A stretch of DNA of 64,000 nt, taken from assembly GCA_041660925.1 (NCBI GenBank), contig JBAZVI010000001.1:310001-374000 (forward strand). Direction: 5' to 3'. Positions 14,990-23,393 of this stretch are shown here, one piece after another. The notes beneath the pieces are model-generated. The model saw only the letters and a program-made list of their open reading frames with translations. It made no database searches and was not told the origin of the DNA. This DNA comes from Elusimicrobiota bacterium. Lineage in GTDB: Bacteria; Elusimicrobiota; Elusimicrobia; UBA1565. The position numbers and the translations under genes are program-made. Position 1 is the stretch's first letter. Every line of letters begins with the position of its first letter.

Positions 14990-16608
14990 AGAGAAAGCAG
15001 CGTCGGGTCGTAGCCCTCGGGCGGCTCGAACCCGAGCAGGACGCAGAGGGTCGCGGCGACGTTGCTCAGCCCGGCCGTCTTCACGGGGGCGAGCTTCCAG
15101 GCGTTGGCGCCCGAGTAGTCCTTCACGATGAAGGGGACCGGATTGAGCGTGTGCGCCACCATCGGCGTACGCTTCCCGTTCTTCTCGGTGAACATGACGT
15201 CGGCGTTCCCGTGGTCGGCGGTGACGACGAGCACGCCCTTCTTCGCGGCGACGGCGGAGGTGAGCCGCGAAAGCTGCAGGTCCACGGACTCCACGGCGAC
15301 GCGCACGGCGGCCTCGGCCCCGGTGTGACCGACCATGTCGCCGTTGGCGTAGTTCATGCGGAGGAACTTGCGGTCGCCCGCGCGCACGGCCTCCTCGACG
15401 ACCTCGCTGATCTCGGCGGCCTTCATCCAGGGCTTGAGGTCGAACTGGATGCGGTCGGAGGTCACCTCGACGTACTTCTCGAGGCCCTCGTCGATGTATC
15501 CGGAGTTGTTGCCGTTCCAGAAATAGGTGACGTGGCCGAACTTCTGCGTCTCGGAGGTCGCGAGCGAGCGCACGCCCATGCCGCAGAGGTACTGCCCGAG
15601 CGTGCGGTCGATGGCCGGCGGCTCGACGAGATAGCTCCTCGGGATCCCCGCGTCGCCGTCGTACTGCATCATGCCCGCGAAGAAGACCTTGGGGACGCGC
15701 TGGCGCTCGAACTCCTTGAAGCCGGGTTCCTCGAAGGCCCGCGAGATCTCGATGGCCCGGTCGCCGCGGAAGTTGAAGAAGACCACGGCGTCGCCGTCCT
15801 GGATCGCTCCCACGGGCTTCCCGCCCTCCGCCACGACGAAGCTGTCCATGTACTGGTCGGTGATCTTCGGGTCCTCGGCGTAGCAGGCCTTCACGGCCTC
15901 GGAGGCCGACGCGAACGCCCGGCCCTCGCCGAGGACGTGCGCCTTCCAGCCGCGCTCGACGACGCTCCAGTTGGCGTTGTAGCGGTCCATCGTCGTGACC
16001 ATGCGCCCGCCGCCGGAGGCGATGCGGTAGTCGCGGCCGTCCTTCGAGAGGTCCTTGAGCCGACCTTCGAGCGGGCCGAGGTAGTCGAGCGCGGATCTCT
16101 CTCCGACGTCGCGGCCGTCGAGCAGGGCGTGCACGCGGACGCGGCGGACCCCGTCTTTGGCGCAGCGTTCGAGCAGGGCGTAGAGCTGCTCGATGTGGCT
16201 GTGCACGTTGCCGTCGGAGACCATGCCGATGAAGTGGGCGGTCCCGCCCGCCTTCGCCTTCGCCAGGACCTCGCTCCAGGCCTTGCCCGCGAAGATGTGC
16301 CCGGTCGCGATGGCCTCGTTGACGAGCTTCGCGCCCTGGGCGAAGACGCGGCCGCAGCCGAGCGCGTTGTGCCCGACCTCGGAGTTGCCCATGTCCTCGT
16401 CGCTGGGCAGGCCGACGGCCTTGCCGTGGGCCTGGAGCTTCGTGAAGAGCGGCTCCTTCAGGAGCGCGTTCAGCGTCGGGAGATGGGCGACGTGCAGGGC
16501 GTTGGCGGCGTCCGGCTTCCCGAGTCCCATGCCGTCCATGATGACGAAGACGAGCGGACCGGGGTACTCGACATAGCCCTTCAAACGCTTGAGCTTGAAC
16601 TCCGCCAT
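14986..16608 (-). CDS. gpmI: 2,3-bisphosphoglycerate-independent phosphoglycerate mutase
   Basis: A 540-aa alkaline-phosphatase-superfamily enzyme interconverting 3- and 2-phosphoglycerate in glycolysis. Visible residues: metal site VIMDGMG (about 22-28), catalytic serine in MGNSEVGH (about 75), HIEQL and LLDGRDV in the transferase domain, FFNFRGDRAIE (about 292), and the C-terminal metal site VVTADHGNADVM (about 466). Length is close to the usual 510-550. An AGGAGG site precedes the ATG, and a TATAAT box (16636-16641) lies in the end of the upstream gene, so it can be expressed alone or with that gene. Confidence 0.95.
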   Translation of the reverse strand: MAEFKLKRLKGYVEYPGPLVFVIMDGMGLGKPDAANALHVAHLPTLNALLKEPLFTKLQAHGKAVGLPSDEDMGNSEVGHNALGCGRVFAQGAKLVNEAIATGHIFAGKAWSEVLAKAKAGGTAHFIGMVSDGNVHSHIEQLYALLERCAKDGVRRVRVHALLDGRDVGERSALDYLGPLEGRLKDLSKDGRDYRIASGGGRMVTTMDRYNANWSVVERGWKAHVLGEGRAFASASEAVKACYAEDPKITDQYMDSFVVAEGGKPVGAIQDGDAVVFFNFRGDRAIEISRAFEEPGFKEFERQRVPKVFFAGMMQYDGDAGIPRSYLVEPPAIDRTLGQYLCGMGVRSLATSETQKFGHVTYFWNGNNSGYIDEGLEKYVEVTSDRIQFDLKPWMKAAEISEVVEEAVRAGDRKFLRMNYANGDMVGHTGAEAAVRVAVESVDLQLSRLTSAVAAKKGVLVVTADHGNADVMFTEKNGKRTPMVAHTLNPVPFIVKDYSGANAWKLAPVKTAGLSNVAATLCVLLGFEPPEGYDPTLLSL

Positions 16609-16623
16609 GACGCCTCCTGTGCG

Positions 16624-17259
16624 CTAACGGAAGAGATTATAGGATTTGAGGAGGACGAACAGTCCTTGTCCGCAGAGCCAAAGACCGCTCAGCCCGCAGG
16701 CGAGGCGTCCGACGGCGCGCAGGCGCTCGACCGCCGACATCGGCACCGCGGCGACGAAGGGAAGGAGGAAAAGGCTCGTCCCCGCGAAGAAGGAGAGGAA
16801 GTAGAGCGCCCCGCTCCCGGCCCCTCCGCTCCCGGCGGCGCGCAGGAAGCCGGCGACGAAGGGCGGACAGAGGTTGATGCCGACCGCGAAGCCGAGCAGG
16901 AAGGGCGCGCGGCGAAGGACCGGCCGGCGCAGCGCCCAGGCGCAGAGAGAGGCCTGCGGGAAGGTCTCCACGGCGAAGACGGCGAGGAGCAGCAGGCCCG
17001 AGGCCAGGATCGCGCCTCCGACGAGTGCCGCGGGCAGGCGCTGGAGCGCGGCCGCGCCCAGCGCTCCCGCCGCCGCTCCGAAGAGGAGATAGGCCGCGAG
17101 GCGGCCGCCGAGGAACTCGGCGAGCGCGGCGAGCTGCCGCTTCCACCCCTCCTGGCCCCCTCCCAGCAGATAGGGGAAGAGGAGCGGGGCGCAGGCGCTG
17201 AGGCAGTAGGGACCGGTGGAGAGGCCGAGCGCGAAGGCCTCGGCGCAGAGGGTCCTCAT
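16624..17259 (-). CDS. CcdA/TauE-like six-helix membrane protein
   Basis: A 211-aa membrane protein with about six helices in two repeats. Conserved pieces are GLSTGPYCLSACAPLLFPYLLGG (about 12-34) and GFAVGINLCPPFVAGFL (about 124-140). The paired C/P motifs at the start of each half resemble CcdA/DsbD and COG2836 (UreH/TauE-like) transporters, which move electrons or metal/sulfur species across the membrane. The cysteines at 19, 23 and 132 could be redox active. The exact role is unknown. The ATG at 17259 follows a TATATT box by 14 nt. Confidence 0.6.
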   Translation of the reverse strand: MRTLCAEAFALGLSTGPYCLSACAPLLFPYLLGGGQEGWKRQLAALAEFLGGRLAAYLLFGAAAGALGAAALQRLPAALVGGAILASGLLLLAVFAVETFPQASLCAWALRRPVLRRAPFLLGFAVGINLCPPFVAGFLRAAGSGGAGSGALYFLSFFAGTSLFLLPFVAAVPMSAVERLRAVGRLACGLSGLWLCGQGLFVLLKSYNLFR

Positions 17260-17279
17260 GATGGGGTTAGATTAATATA

Positions 17280-17325
17280 TTCGGCGCTTCGGGGCGGCCC
17301 CGCTTCCAGCCCTGAAGCGCCGAAA
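17280..17325. promoter_or_regulatory. Inverted repeat between divergent promoters (possible operator)
   Basis: TTCGGCGCTTC (17280-17290) is repeated in inverse as GAAGCGCCGAA (17315-17325), perfect over 11 bp, with 24 nt between. It sits immediately before the -10 box of the hypothetical-cydAB transcript and upstream of the divergent membrane gene. It lies outside both transcripts, so an operator is more likely than a terminator. Confidence 0.4.
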
Positions 17326-17329
17326 TTGC

Positions 17330-17335
17330 TATGAT
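17330..17335 (+). promoter_or_regulatory. Extended -10 for the 17342-cydAB operon
   Basis: TGCTATGAT, an extended -10, ends 6 nt before the ATG at 17342. This predicts a leaderless first gene. Confidence 0.5.
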
Positions 17336-17341
17336 GCGTCC

Positions 17342-17794
17342 ATGGCCAACTTCTTCCGCAAGCGCAAACGGACCCCGGGACCCAACAAGAACGAACTCAA
17401 GGTGATGCGGGGACGCGATCCCCATCAGAGCCGCCTCCAGGACCGGTTCCCCTCGGTCGAGAAGCTCTCCATCCATTTCTCCTTCGCCACCGACAGGGGC
17501 CAGCTGCTCGGGGAAGAAGACCGCGTGTACTCCGCCGACGACGGCTGCGATTTCCGCGTCGAATGCCCGGGCCGCTGCGGCTCCGGCGTCTTCAGCGTCG
17601 AGAAGAAGGTCGACGAGTCCGCGAACGCCCGCCTCCCGGTGACGGAGCTCTCCGCGACCTGCGCCCAGTCCATCGGCGCCGGCAGCAGCGAGCTCTGCGG
17701 CTGCGTGCTCAAGTGCCGCATCGAGATGCGCTTCGCTCCCGAGCCCGTCGCGGCGCCTGAGCCGGCCCCCGTCGATCCGCCGCCGGCCCCGTAG
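17342..17794 (+). CDS. Conserved-looking hypothetical protein upstream of cydAB
   Basis: A 150-aa soluble protein with no signal peptide. The N-terminus is very basic (MANFFRKRKRTPGP). Its middle holds a cysteine cluster: DGCDFRVECPGRCGSG (about 68-83) and later SATCAQ, ELCGCVLKC (about 105-130). The spacing suggests disulfides or a metal site. It ends in a proline/alanine-rich tail. I do not recognise the family. It is 19 nt upstream of cydA, so a role linked to the oxidase is possible but unproven. Confidence 0.6.
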   Translation: MANFFRKRKRTPGPNKNELKVMRGRDPHQSRLQDRFPSVEKLSIHFSFATDRGQLLGEEDRVYSADDGCDFRVECPGRCGSGVFSVEKKVDESANARLPVTELSATCAQSIGAGSSELCGCVLKCRIEMRFAPEPVAAPEPAPVDPPPAP

Positions 17795-17813
17795 TCTCTC
17801 CCTGGAGGACCTC

Positions 17814-19133
17814 ATGAACGTCGAACTCCTCGCGCGCGCGCAGTTCGCGCTCACGGTGATGTTCCACTACATCTACCCTCCCATGAGCATCGGCCTGGGC
17901 CTCCTGCTCGTCCTCATGGAAGGGGCTCACCTGCGCACCGGCGACCCCCTCTACCGGCGCATGTCCGAGTTCTGGACGCGGGTCTTCGCCCTGACCTTCG
18001 CCGCCGGCGTCGCCACCGGCATCGTGATGGAGTTCGAGTTCGGCACGAACTGGGCGAGCTACTCCCGCTTCGTGGGCGACGTGTTCGGCAGTCCGCTGGC
18101 CGCCGAGGGCGTCTTCTCCTTCTTCCTGGAATCGACCTTCCTCGGCGTCGTGCTCTTCGGCCGCGAGCGCGTGAGCCCGCGCTTCTACTTCCTCTCCATC
18201 TGCCTCGTGGCCTTCGGCGCCCACCTCAGCGCCCTCTGGATCATCGTCGCGAACTCCTGGCAGCAGACCCCGGCCGGCTTCCAGGTCGTCGGCGAGGGAC
18301 TCAAGGCCCGCGCCGAGATCACGAGCTTCGCGCAGATGGTGTTCAACCCCTCCAGCGTCGCGCGCTACACCCACGCGGTCGGCGGAGCCTGGCTGGCCGG
18401 CGCCTTCATGCCCGTGAGCCTGGGCGCCTACTACCTGCTGGGCAGGCGCCACGAGGACTTCGCGAAGGCCTCGCTCAAGCTCGGCCTCGCCTTCGCGCTC
18501 TTCGCGGGGCTCTTCCAGCTCGGCTCCGGCCACGGAAGCGCCGTGGGCGTGACGAAGAACCAGCCGGCGAAGCTCGCCGCCTTCGAAGGCCTCTACGAGA
18601 CCCGGACCTGGGCGCCGCTCTACGCCTTCGGCTGGGTGGACGAGAAGAACGAGCGCGTCCTCGGCCTCCCCCTCCCGGGGATGCTCAGCGCGCTGGTGCA
18701 CTTCGACCCGCGCAAGGGCGTGACCGGCCTGCGGGAGTTCCCGGCCGAACTGCGCCCTCCGGTGCAGGCGGTCTTCCAGAGCTACCATCTGATGGTCGGG
18801 CTCGGGATGCTGATGCTCGCTCTCGCCGCCGCCGGCGTCTTCTTCTGGCGGCGCGGGACGCTGTGGACCCATCGCCCGCTCCTCATGGCCCTCGTCCCCG
18901 CGTTCCTGCTCCCGCAGCTCGCCAACCAGGCGGGCTGGGTCTCGGCCGAGGTCGGCCGCCAGCCCTGGATCGTCTACGGGCTTCTGAAGACTTCGGACGG
19001 CCTCTCGAAGGTCGTCTCCGGGGGACAGATCCTCTTCTCCCTCCTCATGTTCGCGGTGCTCTACTCGCTGATGTTCGCGCTCTTCCTGCGGGTACTGTGG
19101 GAGAAGATCCAGCACGGCCCGGAGGGAGCGTGA
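17814..19133 (+). CDS. cydA: Cytochrome bd oxidase subunit I
   Basis: A 439-aa membrane subunit that oxidises quinol and reduces O2 at high affinity. Haem ligands can be placed: the histidine in MFHYIYPPMSIG (about residue 18) and the histidine in YTHAVGGAWLAGAF (about 185). The acidic proton-path region FGTNWASYSRFVGDVFGSPL AAEG is present near residue 75. GWVSAEVGRQPW (about 380) is the conserved C-terminal signature. The overall size suggests the short-Q-loop type. GGAGG precedes the ATG. It is in operon with the gene before it and cydB after it. Confidence 0.95.
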   Translation: MNVELLARAQFALTVMFHYIYPPMSIGLGLLLVLMEGAHLRTGDPLYRRMSEFWTRVFALTFAAGVATGIVMEFEFGTNWASYSRFVGDVFGSPLAAEGVFSFFLESTFLGVVLFGRERVSPRFYFLSICLVAFGAHLSALWIIVANSWQQTPAGFQVVGEGLKARAEITSFAQMVFNPSSVARYTHAVGGAWLAGAFMPVSLGAYYLLGRRHEDFAKASLKLGLAFALFAGLFQLGSGHGSAVGVTKNQPAKLAAFEGLYETRTWAPLYAFGWVDEKNERVLGLPLPGMLSALVHFDPRKGVTGLREFPAELRPPVQAVFQSYHLMVGLGMLMLALAAAGVFFWRRGTLWTHRPLLMALVPAFLLPQLANQAGWVSAEVGRQPWIVYGLLKTSDGLSKVVSGGQILFSLLMFAVLYSLMFALFLRVLWEKIQHGPEGA

Positions 19134-19135
19134 GC

Positions 19136-20152
19136 ATGGACCTCAACACCGTCTGGTTCGCCCTCGTCGTCGTCCTGCTCGCCGGCTACGCCCTCCTCGA
19201 CGGCTTCGACCTCGGCGTGGGGACGCTGCACCTCCTCGCGCGCGGCGACGAGGAGCGGCGCACGCTCATGAACGCGATCGGACCCGTCTGGGACGGCAAC
19301 GAGGTCTGGCTGCTCACCGGCGGGGGAGCCCTCTTCGCCGCCTTCCCGAACGTGTACGCGACGGTCTTCTCGGGCTTCTACACCGCGCTGATGCTCGTCC
19401 TGCTCGCGCTCATCCTGCGCGCGATGTCGCTCGAGTTCCGCGGCAAGCTCCCCGGCGCCGGCTGGCGCGCCGGCTGGGACGCCGCCTTCTCCATCTCCTC
19501 GGCGCTCGCCGCCCTCCTGCTGGGCGTCGCGCTCGGGAACATCCTGCGCGGAGTGCCCATCGGACCCGACGGAGAGTTCGCGGGGAGCTTCCTCGGCCTC
19601 CTGAACCCCTGGTCGCTGCTCATGGGCCTGACGACCGTCGCCCTCTTCGCCCTGCACGGGGCGCTCTACCTCGGCCTCAAGGTCGAGGGGACACTCCTCG
19701 AGCGGGTCCGGGCCTGGGCGAAGACGGCCTACGCCGCATTCGGCGTGCTCTACGCGCTGACGCTGGGCTCGGGGCTCTTCGTGGTCCCGCGGTTCTCCGA
19801 GGCGCTGCGCGCGCGTCCGCTCCTGCTGGCCGCGCCGGTCGGCGCCATCCTCGCCGTGCTCTTCGTCCGGCGCTCGCTCGCGGCCGGACGCGAGGGCCGC
19901 GCGTTCGTCTCCTCGTGCGCCGCCATCGCCCTGACCGCGGCCTTCTTCGGCGGGTCCCTCTACCCGGCGCTCGTGCCCTCGAACCCCCTTCCGGAGAACG
20001 GGCTCACGATCTACAACGCCTGCTCCTCGCCGAAGACGCTCAAGATCATGCTCGTCATCGCGCTGACGGGCATGCCGCTGGTGATCGCCTACCAGACGCT
20101 GGTCTATCGGGTCTTCAAGGGCCCCGTCCGCCTCGGCCCGACGAGCTACTGA
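19136..20152 (+). CDS. cydB: Cytochrome bd oxidase subunit II
   Basis: A 338-aa membrane subunit partnering CydA. It begins MDLNTVWFALVVVLLAGYAL, followed by LDGFDLGVGTLH (about 21-32), the diagnostic N-terminal motif with the conserved aspartates, and GPVWDGNEVWLLTGGGALFAAFP (about 50-72). About eight further helices follow. The ATG at 19136 lies 2 nt after the cydA stop. No cydX-like small ORF and no cydDC genes were found next to it. Confidence 0.95.
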   Translation: MDLNTVWFALVVVLLAGYALLDGFDLGVGTLHLLARGDEERRTLMNAIGPVWDGNEVWLLTGGGALFAAFPNVYATVFSGFYTALMLVLLALILRAMSLEFRGKLPGAGWRAGWDAAFSISSALAALLLGVALGNILRGVPIGPDGEFAGSFLGLLNPWSLLMGLTTVALFALHGALYLGLKVEGTLLERVRAWAKTAYAAFGVLYALTLGSGLFVVPRFSEALRARPLLLAAPVGAILAVLFVRRSLAAGREGRAFVSSCAAIALTAAFFGGSLYPALVPSNPLPENGLTIYNACSSPKTLKIMLVIALTGMPLVIAYQTLVYRVFKGPVRLGPTSY

Positions 20153-20160
20153 GAAAAGAG

Positions 20161-20192
20161 TCCGGCGCCCTCCCCTCGGGAAGAGCGCCGGA
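20161..20192. terminator. Possible bidirectional hairpin between cydB and convergent gene
   Basis: TCCGGCGC (20161-20168) pairs with GCGCCGGA (20185-20192). There is no T-tract on either strand, so termination activity is uncertain. Confidence 0.35.
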
Positions 20193-20213
20193 CGCCGGAC
20201 GGCCGGACGAAGG

Positions 20214-20687
20214 CTACGGCACGCAGGCCGTCGGTTTCGTCCTGCAGACGTATTCCTTGAGCTGCTCGAACCAGCCCGGGTCCTCGCTCTGGCCGATCCC
20301 CGCGTCCTTCTTGAGCTTGTCCAGCATCGCGGGGGCGATGTAGCGCCCGAGTTTCTCCCATTTCGCGTTGAAGGCCGCGGCGTCGCGGCCGCACTCGGCC
20401 TTGGCCAGCTTGGGGTCCCCGCGCCAGCGGACGAAGAGCATCTGCGCCTCGCGCGCCGCCGTCAATTCCTGCTTGAGCGGCTTCTCCGTGCGCGCGAGGT
20501 CCCGAGGTTCGACCGCCGCGCACAGGCGCTCGAGCTGCGCGAGCGCGGGATCGGACAGGAAATCCCGGAAGAGGCCGCTCTCCTCCAGGTACTGGTCGAG
20601 GGACTTCTTCTGGCCTCCGTCCTCGGCGCGGACCGGGGAGGTCCACAACGCGGGGAGCAGGGCGAAGAGGAAGATCAGGGGTTTCAT
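20214..20687 (-). CDS. Secreted hypothetical protein
   Basis: A 157-aa protein with signal peptide MKPLIFLFALLPALWTSPVRA (cleavage about 21). The mature part is alpha-helical with four cysteines, in ERLCAAV, KAECGRD, YVCRTK and PTACVP, which could form two disulfides. No family was recognised. It has a GGAGGAGAG ribosome site and a TTGCGA-17-TATCCT promoter divergent from the kinase gene. Confidence 0.65.
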   Translation of the reverse strand: MKPLIFLFALLPALWTSPVRAEDGGQKKSLDQYLEESGLFRDFLSDPALAQLERLCAAVEPRDLARTEKPLKQELTAAREAQMLFVRWRGDPKLAKAECGRDAAAFNAKWEKLGRYIAPAMLDKLKKDAGIGQSEDPGWFEQLKEYVCRTKPTACVP

Positions 20688-20711
20688 GGGACTCTCCTCC
20701 TTCGTATTCGA

Positions 20712-20757
20712 AGGATAGCAGGACTCCCTTGACTTCGCAAGGGTCCTTCCCTATACT
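20712..20757. promoter_or_regulatory. Overlapping divergent sigma-70-type promoters
   Basis: Plus strand: TTGACT (20729-20734), 17-nt spacer, TATACT (20752-20757), driving the kinase gene at 20773. Minus strand: TTGCGA (20735-20740), 17-nt spacer, TATCCT (20712-20717) with TGC before it, driving the gene at 20687. The two -35 boxes abut, so the promoters should compete. Confidence 0.7.
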
Positions 20758-20772
20758 CCCGGGAGAAGTCCC

Positions 20773-23325
20773 ATGAGACCCTTCCTCCCCTTCCTTCTAT
20801 GTCTTCTGGGCGCGCTCCCCGCGCGGGCGGAGCCGCCGAGCCAAGCGGCCGCCGGCGCAGGGAACGAGCTCGCGCAGGCCCAGAGCGACGTGCGCGCCCG
20901 CATGGACGCCCTCGGGAGCGAGGACCCCAAGCTGGCCGGGATCGTCCTCGCGGAGGTGGGGAAGAACGACAGCCTCAAGGGAGACGCCGTCTCGTTCCAG
21001 CGCCTGCTCATCGCCCTCGACGTCATGGTGAAGGTCAAGAAGAACCCGACCCCGGAACTCCTCCAGCGCGCCATGGCCATCAACCAGGAGATGAGGGACA
21101 GCCCCAAATTCTCCGAGATCGACCAGGCCCTGCTCTCCATCACCGAGGCCGGCGGCCTCCTGCCGAAGACCTCCGCCAACACAGGGCAGGGCGGAGCCGC
21201 GCAGCCGCAGCCGCTGTCCCCCGCGACCCCCGTCCAGCCCGCGCAGGCCGCGATCGCCCCCGCCCAGGGGCTGCCCGCCGCCCCCAGCTCCCCCGCGACG
21301 GTCCTCCCCTCTCCCGCCTGGCAGGCCTACGCGGCGATGTTCCCGGAGTCGCCGGCCGTGCGCACCGAGCAGGTCCGGGCGCGGATCAACGGAGGCGATT
21401 CCCGCGGCGGCTACGAACTCGCGCAGAGCGAGATCAAGCGAGGGTACGCGACCGCGGAGAACTTCTACCTGCGCGGGCTCGGCGCGGACCGCCTGGGGGA
21501 CCACGAGCAGGGGCACCGCGACGCGAGCATCGCGCTCGCGATCGACGCGCGCGACGCCCGCGCCCGCGCGCTCCTCAAGCTCACCGAAGGCAAGGCCTCG
21601 ACGATCCGTCTCTCCGCCGCCGCCGCGGAGCTCCGCGGGACGGCCGAACGCCGCGCGGCGGAGGCGGGCGCTCCCGAGGGCGATGCCGCCCCCGCGCCGC
21701 ACGCCGACCCGCTGAAGATCATCGAGGAGCTCCGACGCCAGGCCGGCGCCGACCCGCTCGAGGCCTCGGCGCGGCTGACCCGCGAGACCCAGCGTCTCCT
21801 CCAGGTCCAGGACGCCGCGGCCGCGGTCGTCGTCGCGCGCAAAGCCGTCGAGCTCAACGCGCGCAACGTCCAGGCCCTCAACCTCCTGGCCACGGCCCAG
21901 GCCCGGCTCGGGGAGCACCGCCTGGCGCTCGACTCCGTCGCGCAGGGCCTCGCCCTCGCCCCGCAGAACCCCGCCCTGCTCCAGACCCGCGCCTGGACGC
22001 ACAACGAGATGGGCGACTACCGCGCCGCCTACGGCGACACGCTCGAGCTCCTTCGGGTGCGCCCCGACGACCCCGGGGCGTACTACCTGCAGGCCCGCGC
22101 CCTCTCCGGCCTCGGCGAACGCGACGCGATGCGCCAGGCCCTGGGGAAGGCGGCCGCCGCGGACCCGAAGTTCCGGCCCCTCTACGAGCAGGCGCTGCAG
22201 CTCCCCGAGGACGCCGACACCTCGCTCCTCTTCGCGGGCGACGCGGCCCTCAACCGGGCGGCCCGGCCCGCCGCGCCCCGCGCGAAGCGCTCGCTGCGCT
22301 TCGTCCTCCTCACCCTCTGCGGCGGCTTCCTCTTCGCGCTCGGGCTGCTCCACGTCTTCTCCGCCACCTGGCGCGAGCGCCTGCGCACGACGATCCTGCG
22401 CGCGGCGGGCGGCGCGGCCGCCCTGCCCCTGGACTCGGCGGGCCCCTTCACCGCCTCCTCGGCCCCTTCTCCTTCCTGGGGCGGCGAAGGGACGGCGCGA
22501 GAGGAGAACGACCTGCGCGCCGGCTTCTGGGCGCAGTACGAATTCGTCCGCGAGCTCGGCCTCGGCGGCATGGGCGTCGTCTGCGAGGCCAAGGACTCCG
22601 CGCTCGGCCGCCGCGTCGCGGTCAAGAAGATGCGCGACGAGATCCGCTCCGACGCGCGCGAGCGGGAGCGCTTCCTCAAGGAGGCGCGCACCGTCGCCGC
22701 CCTGCGCCACCCGAACATCGTCGAGATCTACTCCATCGTCGAGGAGGGCCCCGAGCTCTACCTCGTCTTCGAGTTCGCCGAGGGCCGGACCCTGCATGAG
22801 CTCCTCGCCGAGCGCGGCTCCCTCCCCCTCCCCGAGGCCTTGAAGGTGTTCCGCGGCGTCTGCGCCGCGCTCGAGTACTCTCACGCGCAGGGCGTCGTGC
22901 ACCGCGACCTCAAGCCCGCGAACATCATGGTCGACGAGAAGGGCGGCGTGAAGGTCATGGACTTCGGCATCGCGCGCCAGGCGCGCGACGCCGCGACGCG
23001 GCTCACCCGCACCCAGGACATCACCGGGACCCCGCCCTACATGGCGCCGGAGCAGGAGCAGGGCATGGTCTGCAGGGAAAGCGACCTCTACGCGCTCGGC
23101 GTGATGCTCTACGAGTGCCTGACCGGGACGCTCCCCTTCGAAGGGACCGCCGCGGCGATGCTGCTCGCCAAGATGTCCGCCCGCTACATGCCGGCCTCCG
23201 AGCGCGAACCCTCGCTCCCCAAGAGCGTGGACGCGGTCCTCGCGAAGGCGCTGACCCCCGATCCCAAGGACCGCTGGCGCGTGCCCTCGGGCCTGCTCGC
23301 GGCTATCGAGAACCTCGCCGCCTGA
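20773..23325 (+). CDS. TPR protein with transmembrane helix and C-terminal Ser/Thr kinase (RD type)
   Basis: An 850-aa protein, paralogue of the 6983-9220 product. Signal peptide (1-18), alanine/proline-rich region, TPR-like repeats (about 215-270 and 330-480), a membrane helix (about 507-528) and a kinase domain (about 585-845). Kinase motifs: LGGMGVVCEA glycine loop, VAVKKM lysine, HRDLKPAN (710-717), DFGIA (730-734), APEQ. All catalytic residues are present, so it should be active. The extracytoplasmic TPR part probably senses a protein or peptidoglycan state. A palindromic element fills residues 564-583 between helix and kinase; the paralogue lacks it. Confidence 0.88.
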   Translation: MRPFLPFLLCLLGALPARAEPPSQAAAGAGNELAQAQSDVRARMDALGSEDPKLAGIVLAEVGKNDSLKGDAVSFQRLLIALDVMVKVKKNPTPELLQRAMAINQEMRDSPKFSEIDQALLSITEAGGLLPKTSANTGQGGAAQPQPLSPATPVQPAQAAIAPAQGLPAAPSSPATVLPSPAWQAYAAMFPESPAVRTEQVRARINGGDSRGGYELAQSEIKRGYATAENFYLRGLGADRLGDHEQGHRDASIALAIDARDARARALLKLTEGKASTIRLSAAAAELRGTAERRAAEAGAPEGDAAPAPHADPLKIIEELRRQAGADPLEASARLTRETQRLLQVQDAAAAVVVARKAVELNARNVQALNLLATAQARLGEHRLALDSVAQGLALAPQNPALLQTRAWTHNEMGDYRAAYGDTLELLRVRPDDPGAYYLQARALSGLGERDAMRQALGKAAAADPKFRPLYEQALQLPEDADTSLLFAGDAALNRAARPAAPRAKRSLRFVLLTLCGGFLFALGLLHVFSATWRERLRTTILRAAGGAAALPLDSAGPFTASSAPSPSWGGEGTAREENDLRAGFWAQYEFVRELGLGGMGVVCEAKDSALGRRVAVKKMRDEIRSDARERERFLKEARTVAALRHPNIVEIYSIVEEGPELYLVFEFAEGRTLHELLAERGSLPLPEALKVFRGVCAALEYSHAQGVVHRDLKPANIMVDEKGGVKVMDFGIARQARDAATRLTRTQDITGTPPYMAPEQEQGMVCRESDLYALGVMLYECLTGTLPFEGTAAAMLLAKMSARYMPASEREPSLPKSVDAVLAKALTPDPKDRWRVPSGLLAAIENLAA
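22463..22521 (+). repeat. In-frame palindromic element, copy 2
   Basis: CCCTTC (22464-22469) and GAAGGG (22486-22491) form a shortened stem. The tail ACGGCGCGAGAGGAGAACGA and CCTGCGCGCC (22492-22521) is the best match to the family consensus. It is translated GTAREENDLRA in the juxtamembrane linker of the kinase. Confidence 0.8.
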
Positions 23326-23381
23326 ACGACCCGGTCCCTTCCCGGGTCCAACGGCTCATGCGCCCCCCTCCCGGGGGTTGC

Positions 23382-23387
23382 TACCAT
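23382..23387 (+). promoter_or_regulatory. Extended -10 for the gene at 23394
   Basis: TGCTACCAT ends 6 nt before the ATG at 23394, so a leaderless message is expected. A GGGTCC hairpin just upstream (from 23328) may end the kinase transcript. Confidence 0.45.
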
Positions 23388-23393
23388 CTTCCG

